Source: GCA-2725625 sp964574215
GTDB lineage: Bacteria; Pseudomonadota; Alphaproteobacteria; Rhodospirillales; UBA2165
Direction: 5' to 3'
Length of the DNA stretch: 15,999 nt
Assembly (NCBI GenBank): GCA_964574215.1
Contig: CAZNLR010000066.1
Coordinates: forward strand, 1-15,999
Below are positions 7,019 through 13,656 of this stretch, in pieces; within the stretch, counting starts at the first letter, position 1, and the number at the start of each line of letters is the position of its first letter. The position numbers and the translations under genes are program-made. The notes beneath the pieces are model-generated. The model ran no database searches. It saw only the letters and a list, made by a program, of their open reading frames with translations, and was not told the DNA's origin.

Positions 7019-7774
7019 TTAGTCGTGACTGGGTTGAGTTTCGGGAAGCCAGACGAGCGCCCGCTTCAGCGTCGCGTCGACGGCGAAATAAAGAACAATG
7101 GCCATGACCGCCAGGACAAAAAGGGCAGCGAACATGACGTCGATCTGCATCCTTCCGTTGGCATGCATCATCAAATAACCGAGGCCGCTCGACGACCCTA
7201 CCCATTCGCCGACGATGGCGCCGATGGGTGCAACGGCGGTGGCGACGCGGAGGCCCGATGCAAAGGAGGGCAAGGCGGCCGGAATTCGTAAATGACGGAG
7301 GATCGTCCAGCGGGTCGCGTTCATGGTGCGGGCGAGATCGAGATAGCCGGGCTCGGTCTGTCGCAATCCGTCATAAAAGGCGGCCGTAACGGGGAAATAG
7401 ATGATCAGTGTCGCCATCGCGACTTTGGACGCCATGCCGTAGCCGAACCAGAGGGCCAGCACCGGTGCCAGGGCGAAAACCGGGATGGCCTGGCTGGTGA
7501 CCAGAACGGGCATGAGCCACCGCTGGGCCGGACGGAAATAGCCCATGATCAGGGCGCTGACGGTTCCCAATATGGTGCCGCATAGGAGTCCGAGGATGAT
7601 TTCCGCCAAGGTGGTGCCGGCATGGCCGAAAATTATATCCGATCGGGCCACCAGCGCCTTTGCTACCAGATCGGGGGACGGCAGGATGTAGGGCGGGCTG
7701 GCGGTGATCCATACGATGATCTGCCACACCAGCAGTAGTCCGACAAAAATGATCAACGGACGCAACAGGACCAT
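7019..7774 (-). CDS. thiX: ThiX, permease of the thiamine-pyrimidine ABC transporter
   Basis: A 251-residue inner membrane permease with about six helices. The segment SPPYILPSPDLV (26-37) is typical of the SsuC/TauC/ThiX group. The coupling loop that contacts the ATPase (EAA-like motif) spans about 145-172 (LDLARTMNATRW then IPAALPSFASGL). The frame is open for 49 more codons upstream, but those overlap thiZ and read as low-complexity Trp/Arg/Pro sequence. The ATG at 7774-7772, one base after the thiZ stop, is preferred. A further in-frame ATG at 7792 is possible. Together with ThiZ and ThiY it forms the importer. Confidence 0.92.
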   Translation of the reverse strand: MVLLRPLIIFVGLLLVWQIIVWITASPPYILPSPDLVAKALVARSDIIFGHAGTTLAEIILGLLCGTILGTVSALIMGYFRPAQRWLMPVLVTSQAIPVFALAPVLALWFGYGMASKVAMATLIIYFPVTAAFYDGLRQTEPGYLDLARTMNATRWTILRHLRIPAALPSFASGLRVATAVAPIGAIVGEWVGSSSGLGYLMMHANGRMQIDVMFAALFVLAVMAIVLYFAVDATLKRALVWLPETQPSHD

Positions 7775-7775
7775 C

Positions 7776-8564
7776 TTACGCCTGCCTCTCATCGGCGTGG
7801 GCCAATCGATCCAGCAAATCCGCCTGGCCTTCCAATACCTGCAGGTCGTGAAGGTCGCGAGGGGTGGCTCCCGACAATTCCAAAGGTTTGGCCAGGGATA
7901 CGGGCCGGCCCGACAGGACATATATACTGTCGCCGAGCCGCAGGGCCTCTAGCGGGTCGTGGGTGACCAACAGGACTGTCCGGCCCGATAATAGCTCGGC
8001 GGCCATGTCCTGGAGCCGAACCCTTGTAATCGCATCCAGGGCGGAAAAAGGTTCGTCCATAAGAACGACCGGGCGGTCTTCCATCAGGGTGCGGGCAAGG
8101 GCGGCCCGTTGCCGCATACCACCCGACAATTTGTTCGGCAAATCGTCAGCATTGGCGGATAAACCCACCCGGTCGAGCAGATGTCTCGCCCGTTCCCGCG
8201 CATGCCGTTCAATGCCGACAGTTCCCCGCAGTCGAGCACCGAGATCGATATTGTCCAAAACCGATAGCCACGGCAGCAGCAAGTCCTGCTGCGCCATATA
8301 GGCGGCGCGTCCGGCCAGCTCATTGCTATCCGAACATTCAATAGATACATCGGTAGCCCTGGGAATGAGTCCGGCGATCAATCGCAACAGCGTGGTTTTA
8401 CCAACACCGCTGGGGCCCAACAGGCAGGTCCATTTGCCGGCGTCCAGTGAGATATTCAGGTTTTCGAAAAGAATGTCGGATTCGAAAGCCAGGTGTCCGG
8501 CCCGGACAGTCACCGACACTGGATTTAATTCTGAAGGATGGAATATTTCTGATTTTGCCATCAC
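7776..8564 (-). CDS. thiZ: ThiZ, ATPase of the thiamine-pyrimidine ABC transporter
   Basis: A 262-residue ABC ATPase of the SsuB/TauB/ThiZ group that drives pyrimidine import. All nucleotide-binding motifs are present: Walker A GPSGVGKTT at 50-58, Q-loop at 92-93, signature LSGGMRQR at 146-153, Walker B VVLMDE at 166-171 with catalytic Glu171, D-loop SALD, and His202 in the H-loop. The start is GTG at 8564 or the immediately following ATG at 8561. The GTG is 7 bases after AGGGA (8576-8572), which is itself part of the TPP riboswitch. As first gene of thiZXY it should be repressed when TPP is abundant. The C-terminal 35 residues (LSGATPRDLHDLQVLEG) are a small extension. Confidence 0.94.
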   Translation of the reverse strand: MMAKSEIFHPSELNPVSVTVRAGHLAFESDILFENLNISLDAGKWTCLLGPSGVGKTTLLRLIAGLIPRATDVSIECSDSNELAGRAAYMAQQDLLLPWLSVLDNIDLGARLRGTVGIERHARERARHLLDRVGLSANADDLPNKLSGGMRQRAALARTLMEDRPVVLMDEPFSALDAITRVRLQDMAAELLSGRTVLLVTHDPLEALRLGDSIYVLSGRPVSLAKPLELSGATPRDLHDLQVLEGQADLLDRLAHADERQA

Positions 8565-8565
8565 G

Positions 8566-8656
8566 CACTCGTCCCTACGCCGGTCCTAGCCGGATCAGGT
8601 TCGAGGGGTCGTCTCGGGATTGAGACCTCTCAGCCGGTAATCGGCTCCCCCCAGTG
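8566..8656 (-). promoter_or_regulatory. TPP riboswitch (THI box)
   Basis: On the minus strand all conserved THI-box blocks occur in order: GGGGGGAGCC (8652-8643), CTGAGA (8633-8628), GAACCTGATCCGG (8602-8590) and GGCGTAGGGA (8581-8572). The ends CACT (8656-8653) and AGTG (8569-8566) can form the P1 stem. This aptamer binds thiamine pyrophosphate. Its 3' end is one base before the GTG start of thiZ, and the AGGGA inside it is at the right distance to be the ribosome binding site. No terminator hairpin with a U-run follows. Control is therefore probably translational, by hiding the ribosome binding site when TPP is bound. Confidence 0.95.
8572..8576 (-). promoter_or_regulatory. thiZ: Ribosome binding site of thiZ inside the riboswitch
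   Basis: AGGGA on the minus strand is part of the invariant 3' element of the TPP aptamer and ends 7 bases before the GTG at 8564 (10 before the ATG at 8561). No other Shine-Dalgarno-like sequence lies between the aptamer and the start, so this site decides translation of thiZ. Confidence 0.7.
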
Positions 8657-8659
8657 GGT

Positions 8660-8677
8660 AAGGCATGACTATGCCTT
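8660..8677 (-). other. Hairpin just upstream of the TPP riboswitch
   Basis: A perfect 7-base inverted repeat, AAGGCAT (8660-8666) and ATGCCTT (8671-8677), with a 4-base loop. It lies in the presumed leader RNA 4 bases 5' of the P1 stem. No U-tract follows on the minus strand, so it is unlikely to terminate transcription from the upstream small gene. It may be a leader stem or a processing site. Confidence 0.4.
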
Positions 8678-8723
8678 CGCCTTGCGAATGACGCAACACG
8701 ATTTTTATGAGGAAATTAGAGAA

Positions 8724-8918
8724 TCAGCTATCGCTGGATTTTTCGTTATAGTACAGCCAAGCGGCAAAGGCGGCGCAGACAACGCCGAAAAATTCAGCGT
8801 AGATCGTCCATTTCGGCGCAACAGCCCGAATATCGACGACAATCGTGACAGCGATTATCAATCCCAGGATGAGGCAAATTGTGATACCTCTTTTTCTTTT
8901 CGAACTCGTCATAGGCAT
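8724..8918 (-). CDS. Small two-helix membrane protein, unknown function
   Basis: A 64-residue protein with a basic N-terminus (SSKRKR, 5-10), a first hydrophobic helix at about 11-29, a short loop (DIRAVAPKW), a second helix at about 37-57, and a polar tail. The positive-inside pattern and clean hydrophobic segments make it a plausible real gene despite its size. A GGGAG lies 12 bases before the ATG, a little far; the second ATG two codons in is also possible. It ends 67 bases before the TPP riboswitch on the same strand, so it could share a transcript with thiZXY but would not be under riboswitch control. I do not recognise the family. Confidence 0.55.
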   Translation of the reverse strand: MPMTSSKRKRGITICLILGLIIAVTIVVDIRAVAPKWTIYAEFFGVVCAAFAAWLYYNEKSSDS

Positions 8919-9062
8919 GGTAATTTAAAACTCCCATGGTTTTCGAGTTGTACAAAGAATTGACCTAATTATAGTCAAATATTCGTAACTATCAATTGTG
9001 TTATTCCGAAACAGGTAAACAACAGGTTAACACTAATTATATAATATAAAGCTGGAGTATTA
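8919..9062. promoter_or_regulatory. AT-rich divergent intergenic region
   Basis: This gap separates the divergent small membrane gene (minus) and the DUF192 gene (plus) and is much more AT-rich than its surroundings. On the plus strand TATAAT at 9040-9045 could be a -10 box for the DUF192 gene, 18 bases before its ATG, but no good -35 element is at the expected distance. GGAG at 9054-9057 is the likely ribosome binding site of the DUF192 gene. Confidence 0.35.
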
Positions 9063-9533
9063 ATGGGGTATATTTCAAGACGTTCTATACTATTCGCATT
9101 TGGCATATCATTATTTAATATTTCTAGCATTGCGGTAGCTAAATATTTGACTCCGTTTAAGCGGACGGTTCTTACAATTGTCTCGTCCGGTCAAAAATTC
9201 AGTTTTAACGTCGAATTGGCGCAGGACAGCAAACAACATGCCCTGGGGCTCATGTACCGGCGCAAATTGGCTCCTGATGCCGGTATGTTATTTGATTACA
9301 AGACCCCCCAACGGGTCAGCATGTGGATGAAAAATACCTTCATCCCGCTTGATATGATTTTCATCGCCGCCGATGGCCGGATCGTCAATATCGCTGAACG
9401 TACCGTCCCGCAGTCGAAAACAGTCATTTCTTCTCAAGGTAAGATCCGTGGCGTTCTGGAAATCAACGGGGGAACAGTTGCGCGACTCGGCATCAAGCCG
9501 GGTGACAGGGTTCGGCATCCCATATTTGAGTAG
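9063..9533 (+). CDS. Exported DUF192 family protein
   Basis: A 156-residue protein of the DUF192 family. An N-terminal signal segment (1-26, ending SSIAVA) is followed by the domain at about 45-153. Family hallmarks are visible: FNVELAQDSKQHALGLMYRR (48-67), GMLFDY (74-79), SMWMKNTFIPLDMIFI (86-101), VLEINGG (131-137) and GIKPGDRV (143-150). SRRSIL at 5-10 fits a loose twin-arginine motif, so export could be by Tat. The biochemical role of DUF192 is not established; a metal or ligand-binding role has only been suggested. The start ATG has GGAG 5 bases upstream. The gene stands alone, with a short possible terminator about 100 bases downstream. The codons of the signal segment are notably AT-rich. 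Confidence 0.9.
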   Translation: MGYISRRSILFAFGISLFNISSIAVAKYLTPFKRTVLTIVSSGQKFSFNVELAQDSKQHALGLMYRRKLAPDAGMLFDYKTPQRVSMWMKNTFIPLDMIFIAADGRIVNIAERTVPQSKTVISSQGKIRGVLEINGGTVARLGIKPGDRVRHPIFE

Positions 9534-9637
9534 GTTCTGACATCCTGACCGCTAGACACTTGCCCGCGTATCCAAGGTCGATGAGGACAGGCATTTTAGC
9601 CCGACTTTCCAAGGTTTAATCTTTGGCTGTAAATGTC

Positions 9638-9655
9638 GAATGCAGCATTCTTTTT
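9638..9655 (+). terminator. Possible intrinsic terminator after the DUF192 gene
   Basis: The stem GAATG (9638-9642) and CATTC (9646-9650), with a CAG loop, is followed directly by five T. The stem is short and only moderately stable, so this is a weak candidate. The rest of the 236-base gap (9534-9769) shows only a small inverted repeat CCAAGG/CTTTGG at 9609-9626 and no gene. Confidence 0.4.
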
Positions 9656-9769
9656 AAGGGGCGTACGGAAAACCCCAGCAAATCGGTCGAAAGGGGTCGG
9701 GGAAATCTGTGATTTAACTCCAAAGCCACGATTACGTCCTCGCCCTGCGAAATCATCACAAAAATTGGG

Positions 9770-10627
9770 CTAGGCGAATGTCGCCGAGGCCTCCATGCCG
9801 ATAATGCCTTCGTGGTTCACGGCCCAAAGATCACAGGATTTGCCGTCACTCCCCGGTTCGCCCATTAGTTTGATCGGCAGGTCGGCATAAAGCGGCGACT
9901 TCGCCCTCATTTCGATGCCGGACATTGTGGCCCCCGGCATACTGTCCCGCGCTAATTCCAATAACAACGTCAACGTCAACGGCCCGTGCACGACCAGTCC
10001 GGGAAAACCTTCGGTTTCAGTGGTATAGGGGTAGTCGTAATGAATACGATGAGGATTCCAAATGGCTGCCGAATACCGGAATAACATGGTGTTTGTCACA
10101 ATTATTTCCTGCTCCCACGTAGCGCTTTCCGGTCCATGTTGCCCGGGTGGCAGTGGACGGGTGCCGTCTTTGCCCTCTTCGAGAAATACCATGTCCCATT
10201 CATCTTCGGTGGCGATCTCATCGCCGCTTGAGATCGTGTGGCGGTAGGTAATGAAGACCATTTTTCCTGCCCGACCGGTCTTTGGCTTCAACGACGTCAT
10301 CTCCGTAACCTTGGTCGCTTCGTCGCCGATGCAGAGCGGCCGGTAGAATTTTGTCCGGCTGCCGGCGAACATACGGAGCGGTAATGGGTCCGCCGGTCCG
10401 TTATCCATCTCTGACACCATACCGTCCCGCCCGAGTTCGCTGGTCAGTGGAAATCTGGGAAAAAACAAATAGTGCCAGCCGGGCGGAACCGGTTCACCTA
10501 TTTTCGGCATCGGCGCCGACCGGTTGAGAGTGACGTTCATTTTCTGCACTTGGGAGGCCGTAACCAAATCATCATCGGTCATTGTACGACCAATATATTT
10601 TTCGAAATCTCCAAATTCGCCAGTCAT
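9770..10627 (-). CDS. HTD2/FAS1-like hotdog dehydratase (MaoC-related hydratase)
   Basis: A 285-residue double-hotdog protein related to mitochondrial HTD2 and to mesaconyl-CoA/itaconyl-CoA hydratases, which hydrate enoyl-CoA or dehydrate 3-hydroxyacyl thioesters. The N-terminal half (about 5-150) is the FAS1-like dehydratase domain. The C-terminal half carries NPHRIHYD (191-198) and GLVVHGPLT (210-218), the active-site motifs of this group. The start chosen is the ATG at 10627, which has a G-rich stretch just upstream; an in-frame ATG at 10639 would add four residues. It is divergent from an acyl-CoA ligase, so a shared acyl-CoA degradation pathway is plausible. The substrate cannot be told from the sequence. 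Confidence 0.88.
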   Translation of the reverse strand: MTGEFGDFEKYIGRTMTDDDLVTASQVQKMNVTLNRSAPMPKIGEPVPPGWHYLFFPRFPLTSELGRDGMVSEMDNGPADPLPLRMFAGSRTKFYRPLCIGDEATKVTEMTSLKPKTGRAGKMVFITYRHTISSGDEIATEDEWDMVFLEEGKDGTRPLPPGQHGPESATWEQEIIVTNTMLFRYSAAIWNPHRIHYDYPYTTETEGFPGLVVHGPLTLTLLLELARDSMPGATMSGIEMRAKSPLYADLPIKLMGEPGSDGKSCDLWAVNHEGIIGMEASATFA

Positions 10628-10826
10628 GGCGCCCCCCATTTTTTATCCTAAAATTCAATATAATTTATTTGTCCGACAATAAAAGGAGTTTGAACCAATC
10701 AGTTAAACCGGCACAGCCTTCACCTTATTCTCAAAAGAATAATAAAGGATTGTCTCTTACGCACCCTCGATTATGATTATCGTTGACGAATTAGCGCCCC
10801 AAAGAATCACCAGATGGAAAAATGAC

Positions 10827-12368
10827 ATGAACCGGCTGTTTGACTGGATTGATCAGCATAACGCCGATATCCCGCACCAAACGGCGTTACGATTTGAAGG
10901 CCGGGACATTACCTATGGTTTCTTCGCCGCAGAGGTGAGCCGCTACGCTCAAGCCCTCAAACAAGCCTATGGCGTCGAGCCTGGCGACCGGGTTGCCTAT
11001 CTGGGACTGAATTCACCGGATTTTCTATATCTGCTATTTGCCTGCGCCCGGCTGGGAGCGATCTTCCTGCCCCTAAATTGGCGGCTGGCCCCACCGGAAC
11101 TGCATTACATCCTTACCGATGCGGCGGTCAAAGTCCTGGTTTGTGACGCCGACCAAATCACCACGGGGATGAGTATCAAGCCCGATATTCTGGCCGACTT
11201 GCCGGACTGTCGCTTCGTTACCGTAGAGGTCCAGGCGACTGATGATACAAGTGATTGGCACTTTTTGGCCGATGACGCCGCTTCCGCCGGTGGCGCTGAT
11301 TGCTTTGAAAACCTCACCGCCGATATGCCGACGCTGTTGTTGTATACCTCAGGCACCACCGGGCGCCCCAAGGGCGCGGTGATAAATCATGAAACAATCT
11401 TGGCGCAAGTATCTATGGTGCTGCATCTGCATGATATGACCGGCGCCGACAATGCCTTGACCCCTCTACCGATGTTCCATATCGGCAGCCTGACTATTCA
11501 CACTCTGGCGAGCTTCTATTGCGGCGCCACGCTGAACCTGCTGCGCCGCTTCGATCCGGAGGCCGCCTTGGCCTGCCTGTGCGACGACGGCATTACCTTG
11601 GTCGCCATGGTGCCTGCCGCCCTGACCGCAATGATCGCCAGTCCGGGTTGGGCCGATGCAGATTTATCTGGCATCAGAGCTTTTGTCAGTGGTGGCGCAC
11701 AGGTGCCGACACCGGTCATTGAACAGGCTCGCGCCAAGGCTTTCCCTCTGTGTCAAGGATACGGCACCACTGAAACCGGCCCCTCCACGACCGGACTCAA
11801 GCCATCCGATGCCTATAGCCGGATCGGTTCAATCGGCAAGGCTGGGTTCAATTGCCAAATTCGGATCGCCGACAAAGATGGCGTAACAGTTCCGGAGGGA
11901 GATACTGGTGAAATATTGGTCAAGGGGCCTAACGTGTTTTCCGGCTATTGGCGCAACGAGGCAGCCACCCGCGAGGTGATACGGAATGGCTGGTATCACA
12001 CCGGAGATATCGGTCGCCAGGACGCCGACGGCTACATTTTTATTCTGGGCCGCGAAAAAGATGTGGTGATCTCGGGCGGCGAAAACATCTACCCGGCCGA
12101 GATCGAAGAGCTGCTGATCAAAATGGACGATATTGCCGATGCCGTCGTGGTTGGTCGGTCAGATGAAAAATGGGGCGAAGTGCCGGTCGCCGTGGTCGTT
12201 CCCGAAGAGGGCGCCGCCATCGACGCCGCCGATTTCCTGGACCGTTTCGATGGCCAATTGGCGCGCTTCAAGCAGCCCAAGGACGTGGTCATCGTCACTG
12301 AGTTGCCCCGCAATGCCATGGGTAAGGTGCTCAAGCAACAGGTGCGTGAGATGGTAAGCGCTCTCTAA
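10827..12368 (+). CDS. Acyl-CoA ligase (AMP-forming, ANL superfamily)
   Basis: A 513-residue AMP-forming acid-CoA ligase that activates a carboxylic acid to acyl-AMP and then acyl-CoA. Motifs in order: P-loop YTSGTTGRPKG (173-183), GYGTTETGP (311-319), YHTGD (390-394), GREKDVVISGGENIYPAEIE (408-427) and the catalytic Lys500 in PRNAMGKVLK. The ISGGENIYPAEIE form is common in medium/long-chain and aromatic acyl-CoA ligases. The frame opens at ATG 10773, but family alignment from memory favours the internal ATG at 10827 (MNRLFDWIDQH); neither has a strong ribosome binding site. Divergent from the hotdog dehydratase, suggesting a shared catabolic role. Substrate unknown. Confidence 0.92.
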   Translation: MNRLFDWIDQHNADIPHQTALRFEGRDITYGFFAAEVSRYAQALKQAYGVEPGDRVAYLGLNSPDFLYLLFACARLGAIFLPLNWRLAPPELHYILTDAAVKVLVCDADQITTGMSIKPDILADLPDCRFVTVEVQATDDTSDWHFLADDAASAGGADCFENLTADMPTLLLYTSGTTGRPKGAVINHETILAQVSMVLHLHDMTGADNALTPLPMFHIGSLTIHTLASFYCGATLNLLRRFDPEAALACLCDDGITLVAMVPAALTAMIASPGWADADLSGIRAFVSGGAQVPTPVIEQARAKAFPLCQGYGTTETGPSTTGLKPSDAYSRIGSIGKAGFNCQIRIADKDGVTVPEGDTGEILVKGPNVFSGYWRNEAATREVIRNGWYHTGDIGRQDADGYIFILGREKDVVISGGENIYPAEIEELLIKMDDIADAVVVGRSDEKWGEVPVAVVVPEEGAAIDAADFLDRFDGQLARFKQPKDVVIVTELPRNAMGKVLKQQVREMVSAL

Positions 12369-12392
12369 ACCGCCACCGCTAATTAATCCAAA

Positions 12393-12409
12393 CCGCGGAA
12401 GCGGATTTT
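12393..12409 (+). terminator. Weak terminator candidate after the acyl-CoA ligase
   Basis: The short stem CCGC (12393-12396) and GCGG (12401-12404), with a GGAA tetraloop, is followed by ATTTT. It lies 25 bases after the ligase stop. The stem has only four pairs, so it is a weak call. Confidence 0.3.
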
Positions 12410-12774
12410 AAAAATAAGAGGCAGATGATCGCAGGCCGCATCGTGATCCACTGCTTGAAAAAATAGCCACGGATGGCATCAGATTTTTGAATTTGGCTAC
12501 AGAGTAAACACTCTATCACGTGTACTGAGCAACTGATCCGAGTCGAAGCGAAGTTAAGCTCCCATTCTAATCACATTAGTTGGATTTGAACTCTGTATCC
12601 TCAGGATTGTTTGTTAATTGTTGATGACCGCTGCGGGTCATTACCGGACTCAATAGCTCAGCCTTTGAATCGTCCGCTATCGGATGAAAAGCAGACCGCT
12701 TTAGAGGGCATACCGAAAATACTGGGTTTCCGTATCCTGTTTGTTGTTTCAAAACCTCACCCACCGAACCGGCA

Positions 12775-12801
12775 GGGGACACCTAACGTGTACATGTCCC
12801 C
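12775..12801. repeat. Inverted repeat GGGGACA/TGTCCCC
   Basis: Perfect 7-base arms GGGGACA (12775-12781) and TGTCCCC (12795-12801) enclose a 13-base spacer. An alternative, imperfect pairing exists between CCTAACG (12782-12788) and CGTTTAGG (12806-12813). Such compact GC-rich hairpins are typical of REP-like or MITE-like elements. No transposase gene is nearby. Confidence 0.5.
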
Positions 12802-12876
12802 GCCCCGTTTAGGCACCCTCTGTGTTAAATGGTAGTCGGTGCGGCTTTACTTTTGATGGCGGGTGATGGCTAGAAT

Positions 12877-13554
12877 TCAAATGCTATCCCCCGCCAATTT
12901 CTGCGCCAGTCCCAGACCGTCGTCGATGGGAATCATGGTGAAATCGATGCGGGGGTCATTTTTAAGTTTTTCGGATAGCGCTCTTAACGCCCTGGTGGAT
13001 TTTTCCTGATCGTTGTCGTCCAGGACACGCCCGTCCCAAAACATATTGTCGAATGCAATCAGTCCGCCCGGCCTGACCAGTTGCAGGGCGGATTCATAGT
13101 AGCGGTCATAGTCCTTCTTATTGGCGTCGATGAAAACCATATCGAAATTCTCGCTTTCACCGTCTTCGATCAGACGGTGCAGGGCGTCGATGGCGGGTCC
13201 GATTTGCAGATCGATTTTGTCGCGAACCCCGGCTTCGGACCAAAAGGTCTCACCTACATTGGTGTATTCCTCCATCATGTCCAGCGTCACGATCCTGCCG
13301 CCGTCCGGTAGCGACAAAGCCAGCCACAGCGTTGTGTAACCGGTAAAAGTGCCGACTTCGAGAATGCGTTCCGCCCCCATCAGCCGGGCAAGAAAAGAGA
13401 GTAGTTGACTTTGCTCGGGCGCGGCTTCCCATCCGGCCTCGGGCAAGGCTTCCGTCTTTGCCCTTAATTTCTGCAATATTTCCGGTTCCCGCAGAGACTG
13501 CCGCCGCAGATATTGGAGAAGCTTGTCACCGACGACGCGCATACTACCTTCCAT
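12877..13554 (-). CDS. SAM-dependent O-methyltransferase (CCoAOMT-like)
   Basis: A 225-residue class I methyltransferase of the caffeoyl-CoA/catechol O-methyltransferase-like group, which transfers a methyl group from SAM to a hydroxyl, usually using a divalent metal. Motif I is ILEVGTFTGYTTLWLA (64-79). The metal and catalytic region is DMVFIDANKKDY (138-149, with Asp143 and Lys147), and IAFDNMFWDGRV (166-177) supplies Asp169 and Asn170. The start is the ATG at 13554-13552, 7 bases after GGGAG. A TTG six codons upstream is open but less likely, since it would place the ribosome binding site inside the gene. It is divergent from the ThDP enzyme gene. The acceptor substrate is unknown. Confidence 0.92.
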   Translation of the reverse strand: MEGSMRVVGDKLLQYLRRQSLREPEILQKLRAKTEALPEAGWEAAPEQSQLLSFLARLMGAERILEVGTFTGYTTLWLALSLPDGGRIVTLDMMEEYTNVGETFWSEAGVRDKIDLQIGPAIDALHRLIEDGESENFDMVFIDANKKDYDRYYESALQLVRPGGLIAFDNMFWDGRVLDDNDQEKSTRALRALSEKLKNDPRIDFTMIPIDDGLGLAQKLAGDSI

Positions 13555-13656
13555 AAAATAACTCCCTTTCAAATAGTTCTGGCGGCAAGGCGGATCAGTT
13601 GCCTAATATGCGCAAAATCAAAACGATAAATAAAATACTATAAAGGGGAGAGGGGC

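Larger units (their letters stand above)
12369..12876. other. 508-base non-coding region with a probable dispersed repeat
   Basis: No convincing gene is present. Short open frames on both strands have no recognisable protein features. The part from about 12620 to 12830 holds repeated GACCGCT/GTCCGCT motifs (12626, 12672, 12694), a small palindrome TGACC/GGTCA (12625-12640) and a larger inverted repeat near 12775-12801. From memory, blocks of this style recur between genes in many proteobacterial genomes. It reads as a degenerate dispersed intergenic element rather than a gene. Confidence 0.45.

Noticed and set aside
7775..7921. 49-codon N-terminal extension of thiX
   Set aside because: It overlaps thiZ and has a Trp/Cys/Arg composition typical of an out-of-frame reading. 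The ATG one base after the thiZ stop fits the family.
8660..8677. Hairpin considered as terminator for the small membrane gene upstream
   Set aside because: It has no U-run on the minus strand and is followed directly by the riboswitch P1 stem.
10684..10776. Possible short leader peptide after AAAGGAG upstream of the acyl-CoA ligase
   Set aside because: The only nearby start-like codon (TTG) is too close to the ribosome-binding-like sequence, and the 28 codons show no attenuator pattern such as a run of one amino acid followed by hairpins.
10773..10826. 18-codon N-terminal extension of the acyl-CoA ligase
   Set aside because: There is no ribosome binding site before ATG 10773, and the family usually begins near the MNRLFDWIDQH segment. 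It cannot be fully excluded.
12560..12610. tRNA T-arm-like sequence (GTTCAAATC on the minus strand)
   Set aside because: The flanking bases do not form a 5-pair T-stem, and no acceptor, D or anticodon arm could be matched around it.
12576..12835. Small open frames of 68 and 74 codons on opposite strands
   Set aside because: They overlap each other in a repeat-like intergenic region, lack ribosome binding sites and have no hydrophobic segments or motifs.
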